From positions 1,276,962 through 1,340,961 of the forward strand of contig SCFE01000082.1 in the NCBI GenBank assembly GCA_004352715.1: DNA of 64,000 nt, written 5' to 3'. The DNA comes from Hofstenia miamia (Eukaryota; Xenacoelomorpha; Acoela). This document shows, in pieces, positions 12,987 through 25,500 of the stretch. Within the stretch, counting starts at the first letter, position 1. Each line of letters starts with the position of its first letter. The translations under genes were made by a program, and so were the position numbers. The notes under the pieces were generated by a model. That model did no database searches, was not told the DNA's origin, and saw only the letters and a list, made by a program, of their open reading frames with translations.

Positions 12987-13990
12987 GTCAAACAAAGTCG
13001 ATATTTGATTGATTAATGTAAATTTTGAAAAAGATATGACTGCAAAAAGAATTAAACTCCAAACCTTACACAAAAAACTATATCTGGTGAATTGTCCTGT
13101 CTGATAGTTTAGGTTAATGAGATTTAGAGAGGTTGTCATGCTATTTTAAACGCTTTTATTAATTATAAATATTTCCACAAATTTTTAGTAAGAAACTTGT
13201 TACTTAAGTAAATTCAAATTTTTAATATTTTTAGAATGTTTATGCACTTCAAAGATGAAAAATTCTGTCGCAGAACATTTTCATTAAGGAATATATTAAC
13301 ACCTCTAAGCGTTTTGTTTTAAATAGAATTGCTCAGTGGGAAGCCAGCCACAGGATGTGCACTTGCGGTGAGAAATGTTGATGACTGTTTACAAATTCAG
13401 AGAAATATTTACAAATGATATGTTTTATTGTGGGTGGACATTTATGGATGTTAGGAGTGTCAAATTCACACAGCATTTTTCAATGGTTCTTAAACTTCTG
13501 ACGCCCAATTTCAAAAGCTTTCTTGCCATTTTAAACATCTGACCGGCTGCTTGAGTATTTTTGCTGTTTGAATCATTGATTGATGATAGTTGAGACTTTT
13601 ATGTAATTTTTTTATTTATAGGGCCAATAGAATACAAATTGGATTTGAATTGCATATTGCGTTGCGTTGATTTTTTAGCAGATAACGTTTGGCTATGATT
13701 TTTTTAAATGGTTCTTTACAACAAATTGTTTTATATTGGAGGATTTCTTTGTGTTTAAAGAGTCGTGCCTTAGGTAAGCAGTCCTGTTTTTGCGTTTTTT
13801 GTCGTCCTTTGTCATGCTTCATCTTAAGAATGACGGTGATTTCTCCTGATATTTAGGTCTGTCTATTAGAGATGGCAAAATACAAAAATTCGATTGATAA
13901 TTCCTTTAGCTTCTGAAATAATGTTAATGCTGAATATTCCATCATGAATAAAATTGAATATTAGTTAATATCAGTTCTTTATTCATTCGC
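10589..13990. other. Gene-free stretch, 3.4 kb
   Basis: No gene was recognised. A GTGTAGCCAGGGGGACAAAG patch at 11551-11570 resembles a hAT terminus but lacks a partner. A (TA)n tract lies at 12955-12982. The rest is A/T-rich with short GC-richer islands (about 12300-12540). Confidence 0.5.
12955..12982. repeat. (TA)n microsatellite
   Basis: About 14 uninterrupted TA dinucleotides in AT-rich surroundings. Confidence 0.9.
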
Positions 13991-14014
13991 TATATATATA
14001 TATATATATATATA

Positions 14015-14450
14015 CAGGGTGGCCCATAAGTTTGTATACAGTTAATACAAACATTTAAATAACAAGAAATAGTGAATTAAACACAGCATAAACAACAAAA
14101 AAAACATAAAAAACAAACAGTATGTATTCAAAGATTAAGACAAATGTTCAAATTGCTTTCCTTCATTGGTATCGCATTTTTCAAGACGATGTTCAACACC
14201 ACGACATACCTTGGAACACAGCTCTTTGTTTTCCGTGATACGATTGAATGAATCAGTTATGTATTGTTTCATTTCCGGAACAGATGTAGGCGTTACCAAT
14301 GAAGGAAAGCAATTTGAACATTTGTCTTAATCTTTGAATACATACTGTTTGTTTTTTATGTTTTTTTTGTTGTTTATGCTGTGTTTAATTCACTATTTCT
14401 TGTTATTTAAATGTTTGTATTAACTGTATACAAATTTATGGGCCACCCTG
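14015..14450. mobile_element. Tc1/mariner-class MITE, 436 bp, inserted in (TA)n
   Basis: The element starts CAGGGTGGCCCATAAG and ends in its reverse complement. Its two 157-bp arms (14015-14171 and 14294-14450) are almost perfect inverted repeats, with only about one mismatch seen. TA dinucleotides flank both ends, as expected for the TA target duplication of IS630/Tc1/mariner elements. The insertion sits inside a (TA)n microsatellite (13991-14014 and 14451 onward), so the exact TA pair used cannot be resolved. The 122-bp centre plus the arms retain the last 51 codons of a transposase (separate entry). The near-identical arms indicate recent formation or activity. Confidence 0.9.
14135..14290 (-). 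pseudogene. Transposase C-terminal fragment inside the MITE
   Basis: Read on the minus strand from 14290 to the TAA at 14135-14137, the frame is open for 51 codons: PTSVPEMKQYITDSFNR, then ITENKELCSKVCRGVEHRLE, then KCDTNEGKQFEHLS. The layout (P-x-x-[VL]-x-x-[ML]-K-x-x-I near the start, a V/W-x-x-x-x-x-R-L segment, then G-x-x-[FI]-EHL at the end) is the familiar tail of IS630/Tc1-mariner-type transposases in invertebrates. No DDE/D catalytic region is present, so no active enzyme is made here. The fragment shows which autonomous partner the MITE came from. Confidence 0.75.
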
Positions 14451-14463
14451 TATATATATGTAC

Positions 14464-14481
14464 ATATATATATATATATAT
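14464..14481. repeat. (TA)n microsatellite
   Basis: TA tract just right of the MITE and directly before the 101-bp sequence that is duplicated around the small N gap. Confidence 0.85.
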
Positions 14482-14703
14482 TTATAGATATAACGTACAT
14501 GCATTTTATATTTCAACTCCTCACTCCTCAATAACCATGTTTAGTTTGGGTTACGAATTTGCATTGGAAAAAAAGTTGTACNNNNNNNNNNNNNNNNNNN
14601 NNTTTATAGATATAACGTACATGCATTTTATATTTCAACTCCTCACTCCTCAATAACCATGTTTAGTTTGGGTTACGAATTTGCATTGGAAAAAAAGTTG
14701 TAC
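14481..14703. other. Unclosed assembly overlap: 101-bp copies around a 21-N gap
   Basis: Bases 14481-14581 and 14603-14703 are identical by eye (both start tttatagatataacg and end aaaaagttgtac). They are separated only by 21 N at 14582-14602. Two contig ends that share the same 101 bp were joined without being merged, so the real genome most likely has a single copy and no gap. The reading frames that cross the N run are not genes. Confidence 0.85.
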
Positions 14704-14740
14704 TTTTGAGAATTTGGATATGGCCACCCAACCTAGCAGG
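14621..14740. repeat. Dispersed repeat, copy related to 51140-51240
   Basis: The string ATTTCAACTCCTCACTCCTC, then AATAACCATGTTTAG and, further on, GAATTTGGATATGGCC recurs with substitutions after the (TA)n tract at 51117. In both places the repeat follows a TA microsatellite, so the microsatellite seems to be part of, or the preferred neighbour of, this repeat family. Confidence 0.6.
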
Positions 14741-17700
14741 TACATTGACATACATAAAAATTTCTGCCACTTGTTGATTGTTTGTTATGCCCTCGTGGGT
14801 TGTGAATAATGCAAGTTTTATTATTTACTGGCCAGACAATTGCAAATGTTAAAAATTCCTGAAGAATTTCGCTGTAATATACGGGTTATATGCCTTTAAT
14901 AGCTTTAGAATTTCTTCCTAACTTCAGCTCCTTTGAGCTTGTTGCTATTTATTACATCATCGTATACCATAATTTTGTCAAGACCTTACTACAAATATGA
15001 ATGACCATGGTGTCGGTGGGTATTCTCGACCTGGTGTTTTTTTAATTAGTCTTCATATTAGTTTTGTATTAGTGGAAGCGGATGTGAATCTCGTCTGTCG
15101 TATTTCGCTGACAGTTCAATAATGAGATTTTAAATGCAGCCTTACGTTCATTATTTATCGCGGACAGTGTTGACATTAATTAATGCCTTTATATAAATAA
15201 TTGTGATTTGCACCTTTTTGTTTATTTTTTAATGAAATCCACATGCGAGTTCTTCCGTTCTTACATTTGGCTTGATCTTTGATTAGAAATAAAATGAATC
15301 AATTATATTCACCGAGTGCTGTACACAAGCGGCATATGGTGGAATGTTCTAAACCCAACCACCTATCATTATTCCAACAGTGATTTTCTTCTGTTAAGAG
15401 ACTACATATTTAAAGAAAATTTATTAAATATAAAACTTAGTTAGTAAGAAGTATTTTAATGGTCTATATTTCCAATAAATTAACAGATTCTCTAGTTTTT
15501 CCCACGCTTGTAAACCAGGAATGATCTTACTGTCTTTCAATTTGTTCTACTCTTTTTGAACTTTATCAGTTCCATTTTTTATGACGAAAAATTTCGTTTT
15601 TCCCTAATACAATGATTTCCTAAGTTTTAATTACTTTCTTCGGATCTCTTTAGCTTTGCGATACTCATGTTAGGCTTTGGTTCATTGTCCTCAAATCTGG
15701 TTTGAAAACGCTTTCATGAATTTATGAAAATTCTTATTTTAACAAATTTTCTAGGATATTTTCATTGATATTTGGGAAATTTTATTGAAAAGTAGCATTT
15801 TTGCAAGGCTTATAAGTAGAAATAGTGGTTTCTAAATACTAAGCGAATGTTTTCCGTTTTATAAATTGGCTTTATAGTGCTTTCTATTTTTCCACCGTAT
15901 TCAATTACTCAAAGTATAGTTTTGTTACATTTAGAGGGTGTTCCAGGGTCAAGGTTAGGGTTAGGGTTGGATATATGACATTTGTTTGACATTTGAGTTG
16001 TCACGAGGTATCTATATGATTATGTTTTCATTTTTAATCGCCAATGAGAATGTCATAAAATACAGAAAATGCCATTCCTAAGATCCAAGTTTGAGAAATC
16101 TGACCTTATCTCTACGCGTTTACTGCGACGATATTGTAAATCCGCAAACAAAAGGTTGGCGTTTATCATTTAAAAATTTAAAGGGTAATTTTCTACAGTG
16201 AAGTTGTTTTTAATGTCGCAATTGAATTCTTTAATGGATAGCTTCAGTGGTTAAATTGCATGAACAATACCAAAGGATTTTAGTAAGGTTGTATTTCTCA
16301 CCTATCATTTTATCAACTCCAAAGTCTTTTCTTAAGCTCTTTCCATCATCTGTGATAAGAATGTGCATATCCAAAGATTAAGGTGGAATTGACTGAATTT
16401 CCCATCACATTTAAATCTCTGCACATATTGCTAATTTTATTTAATTAAATTTTAATTAAGAAGTACATTCTAAACGCGGTAATCCGTTTTCGCCATTCTA
16501 TTGTGATGCTGGTTGAATCTTTTGTTTCCTCTCCCCGCATAAAACGTCTTTTGTACGCGCCAATATTGTTTCGCCTGTCATGCCAGCATTCTGACTTTAA
16601 GCTTTTATTTGTTAATTTTCAATGTTGATCAATTATTCATTCACTTCTGTTATTAGCACTATTTAAATTTTTAGATTTCACCAGCCTTCCAGCATTCATG
16701 CACTTGTCAATAAGGCATCATAAAAGCTCCCGGAACCATTCATTTTTCTAATGATGTGCTTTCACCTTTTCAATGTAATGCTATTTACGTCTTAAGTACA
16801 TCTCCTCCTGCTAAAATAATGTCTTCTTACACGGTTTAAGTAGCGTTATAGTTCTCAATGGAGCATTTCTGGGGATTACTTAAAAAACACTTTCAAACTT
16901 CTCTAATATGTGGTGAACTGAAACTTTACCTTTTTGGCGTGCCAGTCAATTTCAAATCGCGATAATAGTCTTTGGGGTTATAGAAAACCCTAATATTTTT
17001 AGGGGTTAAATTGCTGACAAAGTAGATGTCAAATATGGGTTTAAAGTGTATTTATAAAATCACAATTTCTTTCTACTCTCTCTAATTAGATCCAAAGTCG
17101 GAGTAATTATAGAAAAAGTTTAGTTTTTGCAATTAACATCACGACGACTCCAAAATCTTACAATTTTGATTATTACCGTATGTGATCTTATCAAAGCTGA
17201 AAATTGTTTAAGCTGTTGAAATTTTGAGTAAAAATAATTCCTGCAAAAACTTGCTACCCATACGGTTTATAAGTTCCAATAAAAACTCGAGCCTGCTAAT
17301 AAGAAAGGTAGCTTTTCATTTTTTAAGATCCTGTAAAGGATAAATTTATCTATCAAGATGGTAAAATTTTTTGTTTGGGCTTGTAATGTGAACTTTCTCA
17401 AGATGCAGGCTTTTAAATAATAATTTATAGTATGAACATTTATAATTGAAAGTTCCCGATTTATATAGTAACACAAAACACATATATATTTATTAAGATT
17501 TATCAGCACCCGAAAATAACATTGCAAATGTGAAAACGAATAAATAAAATGGAAACCCGAAATAATTCTTTCGATTAACACTGTAAACTTCTTTTCATTT
17601 GTGTAAAACTAGCTTTTATAAAAATTCTCAATAGTGAAAAAAACCAACCTCAATGTTTTGGAGGAAATGCAAATGAAAGTGTTTGTTAGATTTACACACA

Positions 17701-18414
17701 TCGATTTCTTTGGAAGAGTTTTGAGCAAGTTCTTGTAATACATCTATATTTTATAAACTTTAATATATGGAAAGATTGTCATTGAAAACGTAAATTTTTC
17801 GTAAGAAGCACATTTGGATAACTTTTTTTTTAAAAATGAGGGTTTTGAATATTTCCAAAGATTTTTATGATAAATAATTTAAAGACTCATGAGGAAATAT
17901 TTCTGGCTAAAATATAAGGTTCTGACGATGCTAATTTCTGTGGTTTGCCTGGCGTCCTCTCTTCACTTTACCATTGCAATTCATCGCTTTAAGTTTCCTG
18001 ATTCATTCTTTTTTTAATACTTAATAAGCTACGCCTTTGATAAATATTCGCTGTTAAGTTGAGAAGCTGGTTTTCAACTTGTGGGAGCAAAATATTACAA
18101 TCAAAACAGTTTTAGATTATGGAATTAATAATTGATTAATATTTTATTCTATTTTGCCAATATACTCAATGACTTCCTTAATTATTCATTCCCGCTTACC
18201 AAGTTTTGAAAAGTTTGATAGCGATTTAGATTTAATCTATTCCGTTTTCTCCCCATGCTCGCTGATGGGGCTGAGAACAGTGGTTTGTTTATAACTTCCA
18301 CACTATTCCCCATTCAGTTGCTGCCATTTCATTAGTTTACTTGCAGCCAGACTTTTTTGGCTAATTCGCTCACTGTTGTAGGGGTCTCCTACTTCCTTAT
18401 TTTCTAATCGTATA

Positions 18415-18467
18415 ATAATGATGATAATAATAATAATAATAATAATAATATAATAATAATAATAATA
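18415..18467. repeat. (ATA)n trinucleotide microsatellite
   Basis: Interrupted TAA/ATA repeats (tataataatgatgataataat...) of about 50 bp. Trinucleotide tails of this type often end LINEs, but no LINE coding sequence is visible beside it. Confidence 0.85.
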
Positions 18468-18876
18468 AAGCTTTTAATTCCTGTGCAAAAACAATATGCT
18501 ACGTATTAAATATATTTACCTGTAAAACAATGCTGGAATTTGAATTAGGGCTTGCAGTTACAGAACTATGTATTTCAAGACTAAATTTTTACAATCTTTA
18601 CAGTATATATTTAGGATATTAGCAATGCTGAACAAAAACTTTATTTTTACTAAGCTTAAGCCATTTTTTTTTCGCTTAATTTTGCTTGAATTGAAGCTGC
18701 AAAGATATATAAAAAACCTGAACAAAAATATTTTTAAGACGTTATCATTGAATTCCATTAAATTATTTCGAAGTTGTCCTTTCTAATACACCCCAAAGTT
18801 ATTACTTGTTTTTATTATTTTCTCGTTTTTCATTGACTTGCTTCATTTTTTTCAAATTCCTCCACACTTTTGAATC

Positions 18877-18901
18877 TATATATATATATATATATATATA
18901 A
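18877..18901. repeat. (TA)n microsatellite
   Basis: About 12 uninterrupted TA dinucleotides. Confidence 0.9.
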
Positions 18902-21900
18902 TATGGACACATTTTATTATAACAATTGTGCATTCAAAAACGGAACGATTTTATAAAAATTGATGTTTTTGAAATATTGGCATTTTACAAATTTTTTACA
19001 CAAATATGCTTTTCGTCTTGGGGCTGCTTAGCACAAATTATGTAATATCTTAGGTGGTTTTTTGGCTGGCTAGCAGCCGACAATGCGTCTAAAAATTGTA
19101 TTATTCAAGATAACATCATATCCATTCAAAAATCCTTACAGTTGCTTATAAATTGCTTGTTTAAGACTGTTTTTCGTCTATCTGAATAAAAAGAACATTG
19201 CATTGAAGTTTTTCGTTTTCGCCCAATGTTTTTATAGACAGAATGTTTCCTTTATTCTTTAAAGCATTGCAATCGCTGAATAAATGATATTTCATTAATT
19301 TTAATCCCCAAATTTTGCTTTTGGAGGGCCATGCGTCTTATAGTCAAAATTATATTCTAAGAAAGAATTGGAAGATTTTGGAGGACATTTCTTAAGCGTC
19401 ATTCAGTGTTTATAACTTCGACCTAGATGTCGAAGGTAGATGGGTCACCAAAACCTTTTCCACATAATCAAAAAAATAATTTTCCTTAAACTCTTGGTTT
19501 TCATTACGCCAATGCCATAGTAATAAGTGAAGGTAATACACCTGAATTTCAATGTATGTAGTACATACGAGTATTTAAAAGGTGTCCAATCAGGGAAAAA
19601 TAAGAGGTGTGTTCGCATCACTGAACCTAACAATCAATAGATGTAGGAGTGAATATTGTTGACCTTAGAATAGTAGTAGTAATCAACCGCATGAAAAATT
19701 ATTCAAATCCATTAATTTCTAATATTCTGTCCCCGAACGGTATTCTAATTATAATATTTGAATATATTTATTAATTTCCAACTATTTCAAATTGTAGTAA
19801 AGAGCGTTAGATGTTTTTCTTGCACATATTTATCATGTCCATTATCTTTTTAAAATATAAGAATGAGTCATACGTTGCTTGTAAAAGCCATGGGAATTCC
19901 CCCCACCCCAATGAAAAGTCCTGGATACGCCCCCCTGCCCCAGCCTAGAACAGGACTCAAATTATTGGGAGCAGGTTGCGTCTGAAAATGATTTTGTGGA
20001 ATTTAGCACCATTTACTTCTCAATCAATATTTTGTTGTTTCTTATCAAAATTTTTTATCACCAATTGATTTTGACTTAACGCTGACAATAATTGGAAAGA
20101 TTGTTGTAACTTAGACAAACTACTACGCAATTTGACTATTTTCCTTTGAAAAATTTCTTCATTATTTACTATTTACGAAAAATTAGGTTTGGAATTTTGT
20201 AATTTTTTGCATTAATGACAATTTTTGAAGTTATTGAGATCCATTCTGTTTCTGAATGGTCCAAACCATGAGTAATAGTCGAAATGTTTTTAAATATAAT
20301 TTCACCTCAAAGCAATATTGTAATTTATTAAAATCACGTACATATTATAATACTGTTAAGTGATTGGCCAAGGAAATGGTAGTGTATAAAGAGAAACTCT
20401 TTTGTGGTATTATGGGGGGAATTTATCTAAATGAAAAAATGGGTTGTCTGGCTAATAATTTCCTTTATAAACTTATGCTTTAATTTAAAATACATTTACA
20501 TTTTTGTAAAATCATTACAAACTTTTAATTTATTTTCTGAACTTTTATTAAAATAATTTGTAGATCAATGCTGTTAATTTTGGTAAAACGATATTTCCCT
20601 TAGACGCTGGCACCCAATATCATGCATATTGCAAAAGAGATTTATATTTTTGTAGGCGTCTGTTTATTAACAAACTTATGAAAAAAAAATGTTGATAGCT
20701 TCATATGGAATGTTTAATGGATTTGAATTCAACTAAAGGTATAGATAAATTTGATTTTCCAATTGCTAGCATCAGTTACTTCCTATTACTTTTCAATGGC
20801 TTTGTATCACTGTGCATCTGTTGTATACCGTCTCTAACTACGCTTATTTCAGTAATAGGATCAAGAATGTATCTCTTGACTTCTTTCTAACTAGAAAGTG
20901 TGCTACCCCTAACGCATTAACTCATCCTGAAATACATGAGAGTAAAATGAAAAAATTTATTAAAAAATTGGCTTCTCGAACCTACTCAGTTCTTCCTTCA
21001 TGAATTTACAGTTTGTTTACCAAACCCTCTCCAGTTGATGTTTGTATAGGTAACAATTATTGTTATGTAAATTAAAATGATTTAAAAAATAAATGGTTAG
21101 AGTTTTAAAACCTCTGCTTTCTGCTTTTTAAGCTCTCGTACTTGCCCCTTTTACTTTGTCTGCATCGCCTTTTAATTTCTATTATATTATTTCTAATGTA
21201 TTTTGCTCGAATAAAAAACCCAATCAAGTTAAAACACAGTCTAATTGCTTCGTCTGGGTGGAATAAATTGTTTTGACAAAGCCCTACTATGAAGCAGCAC
21301 TGTGTTATTTTTCTGAAATTATTTCGTCCCGTCTGCATTGTTATTTATTGCTAAAAATTCCCCAAACGTTTCACCAGTAATTCATAGGAGGTGACTGTTT
21401 AAGCATTCTTTCAATTTCGATGTTTTTATTAATTCGCAAAAAGCATTTTCTCACATTAGAGCTAATGCATTTATATTTCTAACAAACCCATTACCTTTCT
21501 TTTATCTCCAAATTCAATGTTTTCTTTCTCATTGTTTATCAATTCGCATCGGGTGTCGAAAAGCACACTATTTACTCATAAACTCACCAATATTGGTTGG
21601 GGTAGCAGGCCTGCCCAATGTCCTTTTTCAATATTGTCTCAATACTTTCCCTGACTTACTTAAAATAACTTTATTTTTTAATGTATAGTAATTAATCAAT
21701 TAATGAACTAACGTTGACAAGCTAAACTTGTTAAAAGTTTGTTTTGGTGACTTTGTAAGAAGAGTGTAGACTTGTTCATAATGACTCATTGTTTCATTGC
21801 GATGCTCTTGAATTGTTGGCTGTAATGTTTTTCAAGTATATTTCTGGTAGGATTAAATAATTTATTAAATCGTATCTAGTATCTACCATGGGCAGCCTCA

Positions 21901-22310
21901 AGGAAGTTTAATTTACATGACTACGCATGTAATGAAAAACAAGGGAGTTATCTCGCGGTCCTCTCATTTTTCTATATCGATTTCAAGTTTTAGATTTTCA
22001 AGTAGATGGCGTTGACCTACGTTGACACAAGATTTTCTGTACAATATTTTGATACATATTTGAATTCGGGTATTGTATTTTCCGGCCTACAGTCGTTTTA
22101 AAAATTTTAAAACGGGCCAATAATTTTTTGCGGGTCCGATTTAGTCAAGAACTTAAAAAATTATGCATTTAGAAAAAAAGACAAATACCATTTTAACACA
22201 TGCCGTTTATTTTAATTAGATTTAGTAAAACAAAATTTGAAAAAATGAAATTTTAAATTCATTAGTATGGAGCGACTCTGGCTTTACCCTGGGACTTCAG
22301 GTTTACAAAG

Positions 22311-22333
22311 ATATATATATATATATATATATA
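22311..22333. repeat. (AT)n microsatellite
   Basis: About 11 AT dinucleotides, directly before the LINE 3' fragment. Confidence 0.9.
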
Positions 22334-22571
22334 ATCTCAATTCACAAACTTTATACTACCGTCGTGAAAAATTATGCCAGAGATTATGGTATGAAATAAT
22401 CAATGATGAAAACCATCCATTGCATTTACGAGATGCTCGAAAATTCGTCTCAGATAACAATCAAACTAATTTGAGGAAGTATTCTTTTGCAAGTGTATAA
22501 GAGTCAACGTGAAAATAAAGTAGAGTAAAATTCGACCCTAGGTCGTAAAGGCAAATAAATTATTATTATGA
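22327..22571 (+). mobile_element. Non-LTR retrotransposon (LINE) 3' end, 5'-truncated
   Basis: The frame ending at the TAA of 22498-22500 reads SQTLYYRREKLCQRLWYEI, then INDENHPLHLRDARKF. It resembles the C-terminal region of CR1/L2/Jockey-type ORF2 proteins, where an R-x-x-x-[LI]-W-x-[KE]-I segment is followed by D-x-NHPL. A short untranslated tail ends in aaataaattattattatg, the kind of simple trinucleotide tail found at LINE 3' ends. Everything upstream, including the reverse transcriptase catalytic motifs, is missing, as expected for a 5'-truncated copy. The clade is not certain. Confidence 0.65.
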
Positions 22572-25500
22572 TATATATTCCAACTCGCGAGTTCGAGTCA
22601 AGTTACAAATACACGTAGACTTATTTTGTTGTTACACTAAGCTATGTATAATTGTGCTACCGTATATGAATGCACGTCAGAAATACAATATGTTGAACTA
22701 AATGTGAGAAGTCAAGCCTAATTGTAATAAATAGTGAAAGGTCGATGGATTCGTCGAAATTGCAAGCAAACATTGAAGAAAAATGGATCCCATTCAAGTT
22801 AATATCGAGTTGGTTTCGAATATATATAGTTGGAACCCGCCGGTAGAACTAGTTTATTATTCAAAATATCAGGTGACAGGTTTTTGTCGACATATGTATA
22901 TATAATTAAGATCGCATTGCAAAAAATTGTAATCAACTTCAATCTATTATCCAAGATGATTATCAAAGCTTAGATTATTTCGAAAGGTCCCAAAGTATGT
23001 AGTTATGTGGGACTGGGAACAGCAAAATGCATGAGTAGAACCTTACTTGAAATGCAGTAATTGCCTTCTCAATGTTTGATATAGTTCATACGTAGACTGT
23101 TTCCCTTCCTCTTTCTCAGATTTAAAAATTGTTGATATTCTTAGATGTGCTTTATCTAAAATTAGCGGGATCCATTATAACTAGCAGAATTTGTTAGTCT
23201 TTGTAGCATCCCCATCAATGTTGGATTTTTCGTCTAGACAATGCATTAGTACTGATTTTGGAGAATTATTAATATTTCTCGCTGGTAAATGAACAGGATA
23301 TTCCAAATTCCTTATCAGCATGATTTCGTTTAATTATGAAAATGGATCGATTTGTTTCAGAGTGAAACAATGCATCATATTATCTGCATCCATATCAATT
23401 GTAAATTTTCTTTATCAAACAGCTTTTGCTTTCACGGATGTTCCAATGATATATACTTTTAACGCATGTATCCATTTCTAATAAACCACTCCTTCAAGCA
23501 AGTCAAAGATTTTCGACCCAACCCAACATCTAAGATGCACAAAAACTTTCCAAAGTTAGCCAAATTGGTGATTTGCTTTTCAAGATTCTTGACAAGACTC
23601 AAACTTAATCAGAGATGGTGGACGTCTGCCAACATTTGTCAAGCCCACGAACCCAAATACAAAACCCATTAAGGTTCGCAACGACATTTCCAGCCAACCC
23701 CTTGCAAAGACAGACCTTAGACCCGAAATTGTAAAAAAAATAGTTTTGCTTATTCTTAGCAATGTACGCACAATAACATGCTACGTTATTCTTAATTTTC
23801 TGTTCTCTCGAGCCATAGGTTCGAGAGATTTGAATCTTTCTACAACATTTACACGTTGATAAGTGGAGAACGAGACGAGATTAGTCTTAAAACCAGTAAG
23901 TGTGTTTTGGAAAAGTAGTTTTACTTGCCCACCTCCCTATCGATTTTTGGGGCTCGCTTTCAACTTTTACCTGCTTGCAGCTCTGTTATGAACTCAAGGC
24001 ATAGCTTGTGCGATTGAAATATACAATATTTCCTGAGAATAAGCTCATTTTTTTAATTTAATTATTTCGGAGAATCCCAAATGATATGTATATCCACTAT
24101 TTCTACGTCGCATTTTTATGTAAAATTCATCACTGAATCACTATATACGTTGGTTTTCGAAATAAACATCAATTCTTGCATGCGAACGAATTATTTTGAT
24201 TTTATTTCCTACAATTACCTTTTCTATCGCGACGTTAGTCTTCAATTATGTAATTCCACAATGTATGCTGCATAGGCGTTTTATTTTGTCGCGAAAAGTA
24301 CTTGAAAATCCTTTAGAAATTTTCTCTTTTCATGTTTAAAATTCTAATCTCTATTTCATCTACATTATTTCTACTAAAAATAAATTTTCCCACATTGATT
24401 TTCATTGGAATTTTCTTTACTATACTTATCTGGGCATATGAATATATATGTAAAGATTTTTTTGCATTAACTTGAAACTTGTCAAGCGCATCTTTTTGCG
24501 ACAATTTTTCATAGTAATTAGCGGCTTTTTTGACAGAAAGCCACAATGATTCATTTTATCCAAAAAATTATTATGTATGGGTTTCAGGTTCTTGCAAAAA
24601 TTTTTTGAACTTGTATCCAGTGCCTGCTGCCATAGTATTGAGCACCTGTGTATATTTGTTGTATCTGTATATATTTTAAAACTTTGTATCTATCGGCCGT
24701 ATGTGTGTATATATATATAATGTTTATGTGGACCCTATAAATCTAAATTGATTTATAAATTGATGGTTTTAATTCGTGTCTTCTGGCGTCATGGTGGTCG
24801 TTTTGAACATATTTCGTCTGCCGTGACATAACCACTCATGTCTGTTGGAGGGAGCGTTGCGTTAAGAACAATGTGTTTATTAACTGATTGACGGATTTCT
24901 TACCTCCCTTCAACCTTAATATAGGCGATAGGTTGCAACGCATTTCGCAACTTTTTCTCTTACATTCATTTTACCCTTGCTTGTCAAAAACGAAGTCTAT
25001 CTGCCAACTTTCATTTTCTGCCATATTTTGACAGTTTGCTCTGTTCACTGGCGCCTGCACTAACTTTTTGACAGATATTGATTTTTATATTAAAGTAATT
25101 TGCCTCCTTAACTTATATAAAATTGAACATGTACTACCGCTTGCAGCGATTTACCGGAAGCTTGTTTGTGCTAGTTCATCAGTAAGAGGCAAAAAACAAA
25201 TATTTATATCAAAACCAATAATGTAATGGAATTTCTGCAAAGTTTTTACATCAAGATTTCTAATAGAAGCTATATATATATATATATATATATAATTTCC
25301 ACTAATAAAATACCCAGCATAAAAGCCAAATTTTTTTGATAAATATTGAATGCCCTGCCCTCACTGTGACAAGCAGCGGTGCGTTTTTTGAACAAAAGTA
25401 AATTTACACAAAATGCAATCGTCTGTTTTTAGCAGCAAATCGATTAATGACATTTGTCACCCCCCTTAAACGTGTCATTGGTGACAAGGTATAACAAAAT

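Larger units (their letters stand above)
14704..22310. other. Gene-free desert, 7.6 kb, with GC-richer islands
   Basis: No gene was recognised. GC-richer, non-repetitive islands occur at about 15060-15260, 16480-16760 and 21950-22060. They carry TTGACA/TGTCAA and TAATTA-type words and could be regulatory DNA, but this is inference only. A short GGTTAGGGTTAGGGTT run is at 15953-15968. A 104-codon minus-strand frame at 17267-17581 has low-complexity, AT-driven composition and is not called. Confidence 0.45.

Noticed and set aside
14411-14656. 81-codon frame crossing the small N gap
   Set aside because: It runs through a (TA)n tract, the 21 N and a duplicated contig end.
15953-15968. GGTTAGGGTTAGGGTT resembling telomeric repeat
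   Set aside because: Only about two and a half units, with no array and no degenerate extension. Chance is a sufficient explanation.
17267-17581. 104-codon minus-strand open frame
   Set aside because: Composition is dominated by AT-rich codons (I, L, N, K, F, Y) with no recognisable motif. Frames of this length are expected in such DNA.
22575-22605. GAGTTCGAGTCAAG resembling a tRNA T-loop/B-box
   Set aside because: No matching A-box, anticodon stem or acceptor stem could be placed around it.
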